DNA from: Clostridia bacterium
GTDB taxonomy: Bacteria; Bacillota; Clostridia; UBA1381
Assembly: GCA_017935675.1 (NCBI GenBank)
Contig: JAGBHE010000071.1
Coordinates: forward strand, 112,467 to 176,466
Reading direction: 5' to 3'
Length of the DNA: 64,000 nucleotides
The translations under genes were made by a program, and so were the position numbers. The notes under the pieces are model-generated. The model ran no database searches. It saw only the letters and a program-made list of their open reading frames with translations, and had not been told where the DNA came from. Of this stretch, positions 47,027 to 57,761 are shown one piece after another (position 1 is the stretch's first letter; every line of letters starts with the position of its first letter).

Positions 47027-47968
47027 CTACCATAAGCTCACTTCACTCATTTTATTTGATATATGATTGGCGGAAACCAGCAAAATGACGTTTATAACCG
47101 TATTAAATAAATTAACCGCTGTGCTGAATCCATAATCGGGTGCGGTTCCGAATGCCAACCGGTACACATACGATGAAATAACATCAGCTTTATCCATTAT
47201 CAAATCATTATACATAAGAATAATTTTTTCGGAGCCCAATGACATCATCTGCCCCATTCTCAAAATCAACATAATGACCATTGTCGGCATTATACCAGGC
47301 AGGGTAATGCTTATCATTTTCCTCCATCTTCCGGCACCGTCAATAGATGCCGCTTCATACAAATCCATATTAATGCCGGATAATGCTGCAAGATATATTA
47401 TCGATCCCCAGCCAACCTCCTGCCAGATACCCGATATTACATAAATGGGAGTAAAGAAATCCGATTCGCTCATAAATGCCGTTCGCTCTCCGCCAAGCAT
47501 TACAATAATATTATTAACTATACCGGTACGCTTTGTAAAATCGAGTATCAGACCTACCGCAACCACCAGGGAAATAAAATGCGGCATATAAGTTACGGTT
47601 TGTATGCATCTTTTAAGCGTTCTGCTTTTCATCTCATTAAGCATTAAAGCAAGGATAATCGGCGCCGGGAAACCAAATATCAAATTCATAATATTAATTC
47701 TGAGTGTATTCCACAATACATTAAAAAACTTTGGTCCCGTAAAAAATTCTGTAAAGTGCCGAAATCCAATCCATTCGCTCCCGAATATACCCAATCTCGG
47801 AGAAAATTCTTTAAAAGCAAGAATTATACCTGCCATCGGTATATAACAAAATACAAAATAATATAAAAACACGGGTAAAAACATTAAATATAAAGATCTG
47901 TCCTGCTTCAATGCAGTTGATACGAACAGGCTTTTTATTGTTTTTTTTATTGCTGCTTGATTTTTCAT
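47027..47968 (-). CDS. Carbohydrate ABC transporter permease, LplB type (locus 2)
   Basis: 313 residues. The first helix is LYLMFLPVFLYYFVFCYIPM, followed by MAGIILAFKEFSP. The EAA loop is LYEAASIDGAGRWRKMISI near residue 206, and the end HISNKMSEVSLW is typical of LplB. The ATG at 47968 begins one base after the stop of the SLH gene, with GAGGGG inside that gene's last codons, so translation of the two is probably coupled. It forms the channel with LplC at 46133. Confidence 0.93.
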   Translation of the reverse strand: MKNQAAIKKTIKSLFVSTALKQDRSLYLMFLPVFLYYFVFCYIPMAGIILAFKEFSPRLGIFGSEWIGFRHFTEFFTGPKFFNVLWNTLRINIMNLIFGFPAPIILALMLNEMKSRTLKRCIQTVTYMPHFISLVVAVGLILDFTKRTGIVNNIIVMLGGERTAFMSESDFFTPIYVISGIWQEVGWGSIIYLAALSGINMDLYEAASIDGAGRWRKMISITLPGIMPTMVIMLILRMGQMMSLGSEKIILMYNDLIMDKADVISSYVYRLAFGTAPDYGFSTAVNLFNTVINVILLVSANHISNKMSEVSLW

Positions 47969-47969
47969 A

Positions 47970-50627
47970 TCAGTTAAAACCCCTCAAAACGACTATTTCA
48001 TTAATACTGTCTCTATATGATCTTATGAACACCTTATCCGCACCAACAAAGGAGCTGTCCATTGAAATAATATCATATAGCGAGCCCATTGTTATTTTGG
48101 ACGTCTCTTTGTCAAATATATAAACGTTTAAATCTTCGGGAAGTGCAAAAACTCTGTTGCTGACAGCCGAGTTTGCCGCGTTGTCATCAATAGTGATGCA
48201 AATGGTAGATTCATCGATATACGATACCATTGCAACAGCCGTAAGCAGGTTAATTGCATAAGTGGAACCGTTCCACGTTCTTATCTCTAAGTTTGTGCTG
48301 TCATCATACAAAACCCTGAACGAATCAACTTCCTTTTTTGCGTTAAGCTTATACTGAATAATATTTCCCTTTTTCAGCTGCGAAATCAAGGTGCTGTTTT
48401 TATCCGTAGGATCCTCCATTACGACATTACCCAATTCCGGGAACTGAGTATTATTTGTTTCGGTGGGTATGAGAGTAACTTCCTTTCCGTCCTGATAACC
48501 TGTTATAACCTCTAAGGCTCCTCTGTCCTCAGTATATATATATTTTGTATTTTCAACAACAAATATCGAGGAATTCCACGGCAGGACAGCCTCAGATGAG
48601 CTTGTAAGATCAACTCCGTTATTAACTATTGCGGAAACATGTCTTTGTTCATTTGAATCATATAACTCCACATTATAAAATACATCGCTTAAAAATATAC
48701 TTGTATCCGTCACCATATAATTATCATAATCAGTCTTATCCTCAGGTATGTTAAACACAACCGTGTCCGAAGGTGCAAGATACATTCCGCCAAAGCTTGG
48801 TATCAGGGTTGATTTAAAATACATTGAATGAACAGGATTATCCTTTGAGAAATTATCCAGATCATATCCTACATAGCTTGTAACATTGGTGTAGTCTACG
48901 GGAGTATATACTTTATTAATAAGTCCCTCCCCGCTTTGCTGATATTGGATCAGTGAATATTGAGGTATTGCATTATATGCTGCATTTGCATTCATACGGC
49001 TGTTGTCCAATACTACGGTGTCTGCAAACGCAGCAAGCTTCATTGTGCCGTCCTGATCAAATATTTTTATCTGATACGATTCATTATCGTTGTCTGTTCC
49101 TTTATAGGCAACATACGCATATCTGTATTTAGAATAAGCATCTCCGTCTATAGTAAATATTTGAGAATATGCATTTAAAAGATAAACTCCTTCGTCACCG
49201 GTATTAAAGGCTTTTCCGCTGTCGGCAGAAACAGTATACCGGGTGTCATTTATTTTAACGACCTGTTTTCCGTCATCTTTTTCAGATGCTGTTATTTTAC
49301 CGGAAACGGCTTCATCGGAAAACAAAATTGTAACCACCTTACCGTCAAGGCTTTTTGCAACTGAAGCAACCCAACCCTTTTTCAATTCGTCCGGTGTTAA
49401 TGTCTGATTATCTTTTATAAGTCTGATACTGTCAAGCTCATCTGTTTCTATCTGTGACAAAGCATTTTTGCTCTCCGAGAAAAAGAGCTTTTCCTCCGAT
49501 GAGCCTGAGAACAATGCATCATTATATGACATTACAAATACCGTTTCATAGCTTTTGCCGGAGGTTGATAAAAATCTCAGAGTTCCAAGCCTGATATCCA
49601 AAAGATTAATATTATATTCAGACGATGAAACAAATCTTCCGTTATAAATAATTCGTATTCCGGGAGCAAGCTGAGCTTTCTTTTGAGTGCCCCTGTCGCT
49701 GTCAGCATAAGTAATGCTGCCCGTTGACACATTTACAATATCCTCCGCAGCTATTTCTAAGCTGCGGTTATCCTTACTTACCAAATAACCTAAAATAACA
49801 TTTATACCGTCAGCTTCACGGTAATAGAAAGTAACGTTATACCCAAGCATATTTTCAATATCCGAATTCCCCGTCTCATATATTTCGGTTTGAGAGTCCG
49901 TAATAATTTTAACCGTATTTTCAACCGTTGCGGCATTTGCCGAATCAATGCCTGTCAGAGGATTGGCAATAACCATTCCCTCCGCCTTGTAAATATCAAG
50001 GCATTCCTCAAGTATGGTAGCCCCCGTCCTTTCATATGCCACGCCTGTTGTATTATAAGTGGGTTCAACAATTTCTGTCTCTAAAGCATTATACAACATT
50101 ATTACCATGGTACGCATGGATATTTCATTACCGGCACCTGCACTGTGAATATTATCAAAAAGTCTTATACCTTGTGCGGCTGACAAGTACCCATTCGGAA
50201 AACCGCCGTTATTTTCAGCTTCAATCTTATAGCCAAGCATTGAAACAAAAACCTTCGTCGCCTGCTCTACGGTTATTGGATTATCAGGATTAAATGTTGA
50301 ATTATCATACCCATTTACAAAGCCCAGACCCTTTGCGGCGGCAACATACCCTTCATATTCATCAGAAACATCAACAAATCCCGAGCCCGTTAAGCTTTTT
50401 GCTGCTTCTCCCAGTCCATACTCAATAACCACAGCCTTAATAAACTCAGCTCTTGTTACAGCCTTATCGGCTTCATAATCATCACCGTCAATTATGCTTA
50501 AAAAATCCAATACCTTTACTGCTCTTTGCTCAACACTCTCAGCGCCTTCGGATGCAAAAGAAGGTAAAGCAAAATTAATCGTAATGATAGAAAGCATAAC
50601 AAAAAACGAAATTAACTTTTTATTCAT
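47970..50627 (-). CDS. SLH-domain surface protein with C-terminal beta-rich region (locus 2)
   Basis: 885 residues with a signal peptide (MNKKLISFFVMLSIITINFALPSFA). SLH-type repeats lie at about 25-200 (VTRAEFIKAVVIEYGLGEAA, FVDVSDEYEGYVAAAKGLGF, NPDNPITVEQATKVFVSMLG). The rest is beta-rich, with no recognised enzyme motif. It shares a C-terminal block with the 22996 protein (APSDTVVFNIPEDKTDYDNY here), and both neighbour transporter genes, which makes a surface receptor or scaffold role attractive but unproven. The start at 50627 is set by GGAG 6 bases upstream; the open frame extends to 50738 without a better ribosome site. It lies 88 bases downstream of the giant lyase gene and one base upstream of LplB. 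Confidence 0.82.
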   Translation of the reverse strand: MNKKLISFFVMLSIITINFALPSFASEGAESVEQRAVKVLDFLSIIDGDDYEADKAVTRAEFIKAVVIEYGLGEAAKSLTGSGFVDVSDEYEGYVAAAKGLGFVNGYDNSTFNPDNPITVEQATKVFVSMLGYKIEAENNGGFPNGYLSAAQGIRLFDNIHSAGAGNEISMRTMVIMLYNALETEIVEPTYNTTGVAYERTGATILEECLDIYKAEGMVIANPLTGIDSANAATVENTVKIITDSQTEIYETGNSDIENMLGYNVTFYYREADGINVILGYLVSKDNRSLEIAAEDIVNVSTGSITYADSDRGTQKKAQLAPGIRIIYNGRFVSSSEYNINLLDIRLGTLRFLSTSGKSYETVFVMSYNDALFSGSSEEKLFFSESKNALSQIETDELDSIRLIKDNQTLTPDELKKGWVASVAKSLDGKVVTILFSDEAVSGKITASEKDDGKQVVKINDTRYTVSADSGKAFNTGDEGVYLLNAYSQIFTIDGDAYSKYRYAYVAYKGTDNDNESYQIKIFDQDGTMKLAAFADTVVLDNSRMNANAAYNAIPQYSLIQYQQSGEGLINKVYTPVDYTNVTSYVGYDLDNFSKDNPVHSMYFKSTLIPSFGGMYLAPSDTVVFNIPEDKTDYDNYMVTDTSIFLSDVFYNVELYDSNEQRHVSAIVNNGVDLTSSSEAVLPWNSSIFVVENTKYIYTEDRGALEVITGYQDGKEVTLIPTETNNTQFPELGNVVMEDPTDKNSTLISQLKKGNIIQYKLNAKKEVDSFRVLYDDSTNLEIRTWNGSTYAINLLTAVAMVSYIDESTICITIDDNAANSAVSNRVFALPEDLNVYIFDKETSKITMGSLYDIISMDSSFVGADKVFIRSYRDSINEIVVLRGFN

Positions 50628-50715
50628 ATTATTCTCCATTCCGCCGCCACGCATCGGCATAAACATTATCGGCAAATCTCTTATTTGCATGGGAAAATAT
50701 GTAAGAGACTGTTTT

Positions 50716-53700
50716 TCAACAGTTATGTAACAAATCAATCAGCCTGCATATAACTGCTGAGGTTTCTGCTCTTGTAGCATAGCTTTTGGGCTTAAAGGTA
50801 TTATCCGGGAATCCGCTTATCAAGCCTAAGGATATCATTACCTCAACTGCATTCTCAGCGTAATCGCTTATACAGTCCTTATCGGAAAAACCAATTTCTC
50901 CGGACCGATTGCAGGAGATACCCTTAAGAGAAACGGCCCTTTCAAGTATAAGTGCTATTTCCTCTCTTGTAATTGCATTATCGGGTCTGAACGTATTATT
51001 CTCATACCCGTATATCAAGCCTGAGGCGGCGACCGCGGAAACTGAATTATAATACCAGCTCTCTTCTTTTACATCGCTGAATTCAGCCTTTTTATCGCTG
51101 TGAAGTCCAAGTGCTTTTTCAAGCATCTTAACAAACTCCGCTCTGCTTATACTATTATCGGGGTTAAAGTTATTATTTTCATCACCGCATATAATTTCCT
51201 TTTCACCAAGCTTGTTTATATAAGCGTATGCCCAGTAATCCTCCGTAACATCATTAAAGCGTACCGAATCCTTATCAACTTCAGTCGGACCTGCGGGCTT
51301 ATTCGGAACCGAAGGTGCAATACTTCCGCCGCCTCCGCCGCCGCTGCTTCCGCCGCCCCCGGACTGTGAAGAGCTGCTTTCCCCGGCTGATAAATCAACC
51401 TCCAGTTCTCCCCAAATTTCATTTTCAAATCCATCTACCCTTGCCAATACCTTAAAGCTTGCACTTCGAGCCGTTGAATATACGGTAAGCGTTCCGTCCT
51501 GTGGATCAATCCTTACTCCCGATATTTCTTTATCAAGAGAATACGTTGTTTTTACTGTTATGGGATTTGAGTTAATATCCTTTACCGTTACACTGTATTT
51601 ATATGAATCATATCCCGATTTAGGGGCTGTTATAGACGTTTCTCCGTCTATTTCTACAAATTCCGGCAGATTGGCTGCCGTGTAGATACTGAATATTCTG
51701 CTCAGATTGCTGTTCTCCTTGGAAATTACCTGAATTTTAATTTCAGTATCAGGCACTGCTTCTGTACCTATTGACAAAGTGCTTCCGTTTAACTGCACCC
51801 GGCTGCTGTCTGATACAAGCTCAAAAATAACATCCTGATTTCCAAAAACATTACCGTTTTGATCGACTATCCTTGCAGCATAATCATATTCTATCGTTCC
51901 CGACGAAGGTATACCTACATATGTTTTCCCGATAAGCTCGATATTAGAGCCTTCCCGGGGTTTAACGACAACTGTTTTTGATGAAAGCGCCGATGTACTT
52001 GAGGCTGATTTTGCTATAACGGTTATCTTTGTCTGCTCGGGCACGGAATCTGATACATATAAAACCCCGTCCGATATATATACACCTTCAATATTATCAT
52101 GAAGACTCCACTCAATATTATCCTCTACAGGTGCTCCGAACCGGTCATAAACCTGAGCTGTGTAAAGAACGGCAGAGGTTTCTCCCTTAACTGTTGTAAC
52201 CGCATCCGGACCCGTTATTTCAAGTGACGCTCTCTGAACATTTGACGCATTGAGCTTTACTCTTTTTTCAGCCTGTATACCGTCAGACGATGCAGCCAAT
52301 GTGAAAACGGTATTAATCTGAGCCGAACTGCTTACCTTTACAATGCCTGTTTCCTTGTCTACAGAAACGCCGGGAATGTTTTCTTTAATACTCCAAACAA
52401 CAGATTCCGACATTATTGTATTATTATATTGGCTTATAACATCGGCTTCGTACTTACCTATATTGTCGCCTACTGTAGGAATTTGTATTGACGCGGGACC
52501 TGTTATTTCAATGGCTGTTTTCCTTGGAGCCGCCACATCCTCGGATTTGAGGACTGTTATTTTTGATCCCTCCGCAGACACCTTAACTTTTCCGTCAGCA
52601 ACAGTAAATTTTTTCCCGGTCTGCATATCAATCATATTTTTTTCGGAATCAATATCTACGCTTCTTGCACTATCCGCATTATTTGTCAAAATAATCGCAT
52701 ATGTGCCGTCAACCTTCTGAAGTCTGTATGCCGATATACCCTCTGCACCCGTTTCAAGCTCAGTTATAACAAGAGATTTCTGGCTCGTTTTAAGCGGCTC
52801 AAGAATTACGAGATGATTTGCATCTTTATTCGCCGTGCTTTGTATATAATTCATTTTGTTGGCACCGCCGACAGAGGGACCCACCTGAGTAGTATCCATC
52901 CACATTGTTTCTATGCTTGGGTTTTTAGGTTCAAGTACGGTCGTTCGCAGATCAGTATTATAAAAACCTTTCGATGTAACAACATTTCCGTCAACCGATG
53001 AGCTTTTGGCAACTACAGGCAGATTAAATATTGTATTGTTGTTTGCTTTCTTTATCTGATCCCATATTACAACAGCATTGAATCCATCCTCAATCAGGGC
53101 AAAGTTTCTTGAATCAACCGAATTTCCGACTCTCGGCCATGTTGTAATAATTCTCATACAGTCAATTTCATCAGATTTGAATATACTGTCGCGTTTACTC
53201 GTTGCAGGTCCGACTGCAGGGGTTGTACCGTCACTTGTAAACAAAAGTGCTGAATGCGACTGTGTGTTTACATACCATGATTTTGTAGCGTTAAAATAGT
53301 TCTCTATGCCCGGGTCCATAACAAGAGGTACCGAATTTGCATAAAGCATAAAGCTTCCTTGGTCATAATGTCCGTGACCAAGCGCGGTATCATTTGAAAG
53401 AGCTATAAAATATTTGGCATTATCTCTTCCGTAGTTTTCTCTGAAAATATATTCTCCCGTATTTGTTGTCTGATAATCCGACAGCCGCAGAGGATTATTG
53501 GATTCTATATTAAAGTCAACCGGGCTGAAGAAATTTTGTATTGCCAGGGATTCACCGCCATAGCTGTTCATCGGATAACCTGCCATCACCCACGTTTTAT
53601 ACATCCACTCGCTGAGCTTTACATCAGCCTGACTTACCTGGTCATAATATGTTCCCATCGAAGCAAAAATATTGCTTCCTTCCTTTAAGGTATTATCCCC

Positions 53701-56700
53701 GAACGGAGGCTCTGATATTTTTCCGTTAAAGAATACGTACGGAGGCGTTGACGATTGTATTAAATAGCCGAATATCCTCGGCAGCTTTGTCGTTGCCCAC
53801 CAGTTATATCCGCAAGCTATGTTAATAGCTCTCGCAAAAGGTCCGAATTTATTAATAACGGCTCCCGCATATCTTATACTTTCAGGCCATGCTCCGTCCT
53901 CGTACATAGTGATGTCAAGCTGTCCGTTTAAGACATACATACCGTTTGTGAAAAACATTCTCGAATGCTTCTCGTCAGGGAAAGCAAGACCGTACATACC
54001 TGCACCGCATGCCTGGTCGGTAAGCCAGTTTCCTCCTACTGTTGCTTCGGACAGCTTGCCTTCCGTTCTGTCTCTTAAATCAAGCAGGAATCTTGCAAGA
54101 TATTCACAGCCTGATATAAACCTTGAGTATTCCTCTTCCGTAAATACGCCTGAATCCTTTATCAAGGTATACACCGCACAAATTGACGCCATAATTCTTC
54201 CGCCCTGAACCTCTCCGTATGCGTCAATTCCGTCAGGTCTGCTGTTTTTGATCATCCAATGCTCAGCACCCTGATTAAAATCATTGATAGAGAACAGCAA
54301 TCTTTTTTTTGCCTTTTCCGCATAGTACGGATCTTTTTCCACCGCATATACAATCGCATCGGCCTGAGCCTCCAGCAGCTGATTCCCCAAGCTCGATTTT
54401 TTGTTAGAGTATCCGCTGAAGGTGCCTATGGCTGTATCATTTTTATCATAGTATGTTATAACAAACTTTACGCCCTCAACAAGCTTTTCGTCAATTTTGT
54501 GTCTGAATGTAAGAGTATGTCTTACACCAGGATATAATTTAAGCTTTTCGGTATACCTTATCCCTCCGCTGTCCGCATTTGTCGGGTTTTCAATATAAAC
54601 ACTGTGACCGCCTGCGTCAACATAATTACTTCTTGTTTCCCAGTCAAACTTGGGATTCCCCGAATAAGACACATATTCCCAGTTGTCGGGAACATTTGTT
54701 CCCTCATCAAACCCCGAATTTTTAATATCGATATTATCATATCCCGAAACTGCAATTGACACGGTATCAATCCACACGTGACCTACTTTTCCTTCATTTG
54801 CTCCAAGCTCATTTTCTGCGTTTGGCAAAAGAATTTCCAGCGTACCGTATGCAGTCTTTGACGGAGGCGTAAAATTGTGATTCGGAGTTCCGCTGATAAG
54901 CTTAAAATACTGATTTATTTCTTCCCTTGGATGATCTTCATTCATTATCCACGAAAGCTTGTCAATCATACTCATATCCATTCGATCGGATACTTGCTTC
55001 AAATAATTATACTGATCCTTCAACACAGCAAATCTGTTTACCTTATTTGCAAAATTCAGCGCGTCTTGTTCCGTAAAATACAGATTGGAAAATTCTTCAA
55101 CATCTGATCTTAATACTTGTGCATATCTCATATTCCGCATAGCATTATACAAAGCTACAAGCTGTTTTGCAATAAGTGTTGCATCACCGGAATTGTACAT
55201 TTCATCGGTTTTAGCCCTTTCCTCAATAAGCTTGTTATACACCTCCGGAGGATATTCTCCTATACCCGTCCCGGCAACCGCATTATCAATCATTTCATCT
55301 GCCTTGCCCGTTACGTCCTTATATTTGCTTTCGAGGGCTTTTTTATCAACCACATCCGTTTCAACCGTAAGGCACAACCTCTTGCCTGAAGCTGAGTTTT
55401 CCTTTGAATAAAAAGCCGGCGGATTTTTGGTGTTAGGCTCCACCCAAAAGCAAAGCCCTAAGCTTTTATCGCCGCTCAGCTGTTCTAATGCGGCATTTGT
55501 CACATCTACGGAACATCCCGCATCCTTTCCGCCCGGTTTAAAATAAGTAATTGCGGTTTTATCTAACAGGCAACGAATATCTGAAGCATTATTTAACTGC
55601 ATCCATTTCTTTGCGGTAATGCTTCCCTCCGACCACTCGGAATTTACATCACCGGGAATCTTACAAACTACCATATCAGGATTGTTTGTAGTCGTATTCC
55701 ATAATTTAAGGTACACCCTTTTGAGTTGTCCGCCAATAGAGCTCAAATCAAATTTCACCAGTCCGACTCTGCCGTTGCCTGCGATTACAGTGGAATCACC
55801 GCCAAAATTGTTATTTCCGGAGTTTACAAATGTATCGTCTGTCGGATATATGGAAAATGACTGACTCATTCCATTTACCATGTGCTGAGTTAAATACCAC
55901 CTGTTCATAGCGTCTATCCCAATAACAGAGCCGTCAATCGGAAGTCCTAAATATGTTTTTGAGCATCTTTGCAGAGCAAACTGAATTGCTTCATCAAGTC
56001 TTGGAGTCAAAAACGATCTGTTTCTTGTAAAAGGACGCTTATATGTACCGTCAAGTACAGAAATACAGTAATCCAAATACTCCTTAAGCGCATATTTTGC
56101 CGAATCGGTATACATATCAGGTTCGGTAAGCAAATTAATTTGACCTTCTGCAACCGACTGCATAAGATGTACCCGATAACCTGAAAATTCAAGCGCGTTG
56201 TTTTCAGCGTCTATCACCTTATCGGAAAGTACAGCTGTTCCGATATAATTTTTGAGCAATGCTTTTATTTGATTGATTACGCCGGATATATAAGCGTATC
56301 CGGAATTTTCATCAATCGTTAAATAGCAGCCTTCTATATCATTTAATGCTTTTGCTTTTATGCCGGGATCAAACTGACCGGGCGCTGTGCCCTCCGCGGT
56401 ATTATTAACATATTCCATCGCATAATTATACACATCCTCAACGGATTTTAACATTGTTTCGGTGTTTTCCGATTCTTCCTTGGGGATATGCACGGTGATG
56501 TCATATGTTTTTGTTACTTCACCGTATGAAATCGTAACGGTTATTTTAACATCAGCGCTGCTCTCATTTTCTTTAGGTCTGACAACAACACCGTCATTTG
56601 AAACATACTGAGGCATGCTGCTCTCCCACGTAATAGCCGATCCATTCTCTCCCTCTTTGACAAAATCAGGATTAAAAATTAATGTCGTATTATTATAAAT

Positions 56701-57690
56701 TTCCACGCTGTTTTTATAATCAAGCTCAACCCTTGATTCATCTGTCATCTCTTGACTGATAACGGTTACCTCAAAATCTCCGGAGTAAGCTGCCTCGCCT
56801 TTTGTGACATTTGCCGTCAGCCGGACAGTCCTGTTCCCGTCAACATACAACGGTCTGTTTACAATACCGTCATCACTGATTATATCCGGATCGCTTGAAG
56901 TCCATGTAATTGTTGTCTGACCGCTTTCTCCCTCAGGCGGCAGTATCAGGTTTGATTCTACCGCGCCAAGATCAACAGGCTCGCCGCTCTCATCCAGGAT
57001 AACTATTTTTCTGAAATCCTCAATAACTGATACATAATCAGGATCATCTGTTGTTTCAACCTCTATTCTGAACCAGCTTGCTTCGTCATTTGCATCCGAT
57101 TTTTTGTAAAATTCACTGGCGTAAGCAGAGCTTCCGCCGTCAACACCTACATCAAACGGATAGATAAACAGCGACAGCATATTATCATCAGGCTTATCGA
57201 GCTCATTATAAACCAAATCGGTTATATCACCGCTGAAGTCGGAATTTGCAGCTCCTCTTACCTCCATTTCCGCCGCTAAATCATTTATGTCAAAAGGCAT
57301 ATTTGAAGGAGATTCATTACCCTTAACGGCATTAACCGCGGGGACGGAAGGTCTTGTGTTATATGTAAGCTCATTTGTAACTGCGCTGTCATCAGGCACG
57401 TATACTATCCCCATCCGATTGGAATTTTTATCATGCTTTAATCCCTTTAATGCGGCGCTGACAATTGATTTACCTTTTATTTCAGATATATCGAACTGTA
57501 CATATCCATACCTGTTTCTGCCCGCCAGAAAAATTGTTTCATCACCAAAGCTCTTATTCGGCGAGCTTGAATACACATACGTAGCTACAGACGGATATAA
57601 AGCTGTTATTTCCGTTTCTGCAAGTACATTAAATGAACAAAGGTTGAATATCATTACAGATACTAAACCCAACAATAATACTTTTCTCAT
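50716..57690 (-). CDS. Giant SLH-anchored surface polysaccharide lyase (heparinase II/III type)
   Basis: 2,324 residues with a signal peptide. Order: CBM96-like module (about 26-215), two atrophied Ig repeats (220-400), a helical region (410-620), a second CBM96-like module (625-780; FVNSGNNNFGGDSTV), a helical region (785-940), a beta domain (945-1070), the lyase toroid (1070-1340) and heparinase-II/III sandwich (1360-1640), four Ig-like repeats (1660-2080), a Ser/Gly-rich linker near 2113 and three SLH repeats (2140-2320). Candidate active-site residues are Asn in GGNWLTDQ (about 1220), Tyr in PESIRYA and His in GHGHYDQGSF (1438). The SLH repeats fix it to the wall, where it should make the first cuts in a uronic-acid polysaccharide. 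GGAGG precedes the ATG. It is the first gene of the locus 2 operon. Confidence 0.88.
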   Translation of the reverse strand: MRKVLLLGLVSVMIFNLCSFNVLAETEITALYPSVATYVYSSSPNKSFGDETIFLAGRNRYGYVQFDISEIKGKSIVSAALKGLKHDKNSNRMGIVYVPDDSAVTNELTYNTRPSVPAVNAVKGNESPSNMPFDINDLAAEMEVRGAANSDFSGDITDLVYNELDKPDDNMLSLFIYPFDVGVDGGSSAYASEFYKKSDANDEASWFRIEVETTDDPDYVSVIEDFRKIVILDESGEPVDLGAVESNLILPPEGESGQTTITWTSSDPDIISDDGIVNRPLYVDGNRTVRLTANVTKGEAAYSGDFEVTVISQEMTDESRVELDYKNSVEIYNNTTLIFNPDFVKEGENGSAITWESSMPQYVSNDGVVVRPKENESSADVKITVTISYGEVTKTYDITVHIPKEESENTETMLKSVEDVYNYAMEYVNNTAEGTAPGQFDPGIKAKALNDIEGCYLTIDENSGYAYISGVINQIKALLKNYIGTAVLSDKVIDAENNALEFSGYRVHLMQSVAEGQINLLTEPDMYTDSAKYALKEYLDYCISVLDGTYKRPFTRNRSFLTPRLDEAIQFALQRCSKTYLGLPIDGSVIGIDAMNRWYLTQHMVNGMSQSFSIYPTDDTFVNSGNNNFGGDSTVIAGNGRVGLVKFDLSSIGGQLKRVYLKLWNTTTNNPDMVVCKIPGDVNSEWSEGSITAKKWMQLNNASDIRCLLDKTAITYFKPGGKDAGCSVDVTNAALEQLSGDKSLGLCFWVEPNTKNPPAFYSKENSASGKRLCLTVETDVVDKKALESKYKDVTGKADEMIDNAVAGTGIGEYPPEVYNKLIEERAKTDEMYNSGDATLIAKQLVALYNAMRNMRYAQVLRSDVEEFSNLYFTEQDALNFANKVNRFAVLKDQYNYLKQVSDRMDMSMIDKLSWIMNEDHPREEINQYFKLISGTPNHNFTPPSKTAYGTLEILLPNAENELGANEGKVGHVWIDTVSIAVSGYDNIDIKNSGFDEGTNVPDNWEYVSYSGNPKFDWETRSNYVDAGGHSVYIENPTNADSGGIRYTEKLKLYPGVRHTLTFRHKIDEKLVEGVKFVITYYDKNDTAIGTFSGYSNKKSSLGNQLLEAQADAIVYAVEKDPYYAEKAKKRLLFSINDFNQGAEHWMIKNSRPDGIDAYGEVQGGRIMASICAVYTLIKDSGVFTEEEYSRFISGCEYLARFLLDLRDRTEGKLSEATVGGNWLTDQACGAGMYGLAFPDEKHSRMFFTNGMYVLNGQLDITMYEDGAWPESIRYAGAVINKFGPFARAINIACGYNWWATTKLPRIFGYLIQSSTPPYVFFNGKISEPPFGDNTLKEGSNIFASMGTYYDQVSQADVKLSEWMYKTWVMAGYPMNSYGGESLAIQNFFSPVDFNIESNNPLRLSDYQTTNTGEYIFRENYGRDNAKYFIALSNDTALGHGHYDQGSFMLYANSVPLVMDPGIENYFNATKSWYVNTQSHSALLFTSDGTTPAVGPATSKRDSIFKSDEIDCMRIITTWPRVGNSVDSRNFALIEDGFNAVVIWDQIKKANNNTIFNLPVVAKSSSVDGNVVTSKGFYNTDLRTTVLEPKNPSIETMWMDTTQVGPSVGGANKMNYIQSTANKDANHLVILEPLKTSQKSLVITELETGAEGISAYRLQKVDGTYAIILTNNADSARSVDIDSEKNMIDMQTGKKFTVADGKVKVSAEGSKITVLKSEDVAAPRKTAIEITGPASIQIPTVGDNIGKYEADVISQYNNTIMSESVVWSIKENIPGVSVDKETGIVKVSSSAQINTVFTLAASSDGIQAEKRVKLNASNVQRASLEITGPDAVTTVKGETSAVLYTAQVYDRFGAPVEDNIEWSLHDNIEGVYISDGVLYVSDSVPEQTKITVIAKSASSTSALSSKTVVVKPREGSNIELIGKTYVGIPSSGTIEYDYAARIVDQNGNVFGNQDVIFELVSDSSRVQLNGSTLSIGTEAVPDTEIKIQVISKENSNLSRIFSIYTAANLPEFVEIDGETSITAPKSGYDSYKYSVTVKDINSNPITVKTTYSLDKEISGVRIDPQDGTLTVYSTARSASFKVLARVDGFENEIWGELEVDLSAGESSSSQSGGGGSSGGGGGGSIAPSVPNKPAGPTEVDKDSVRFNDVTEDYWAYAYINKLGEKEIICGDENNNFNPDNSISRAEFVKMLEKALGLHSDKKAEFSDVKEESWYYNSVSAVAASGLIYGYENNTFRPDNAITREEIALILERAVSLKGISCNRSGEIGFSDKDCISDYAENAVEVMISLGLISGFPDNTFKPKSYATRAETSAVICRLIDLLHNC

Positions 57691-57761
57691 TGTTTTGTAT
57701 CCTCCAAATGATTATTGCAACAGTTCAAAATCCATAAGGACTTTGTTCCCTTGCTGCAATT

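Noticed and set aside
51216..51434. Minus-strand 72-codon frame over the Ser/Gly linker
   Set aside because: It is an out-of-frame reading of the repetitive GGN linker codons within the giant lyase gene.
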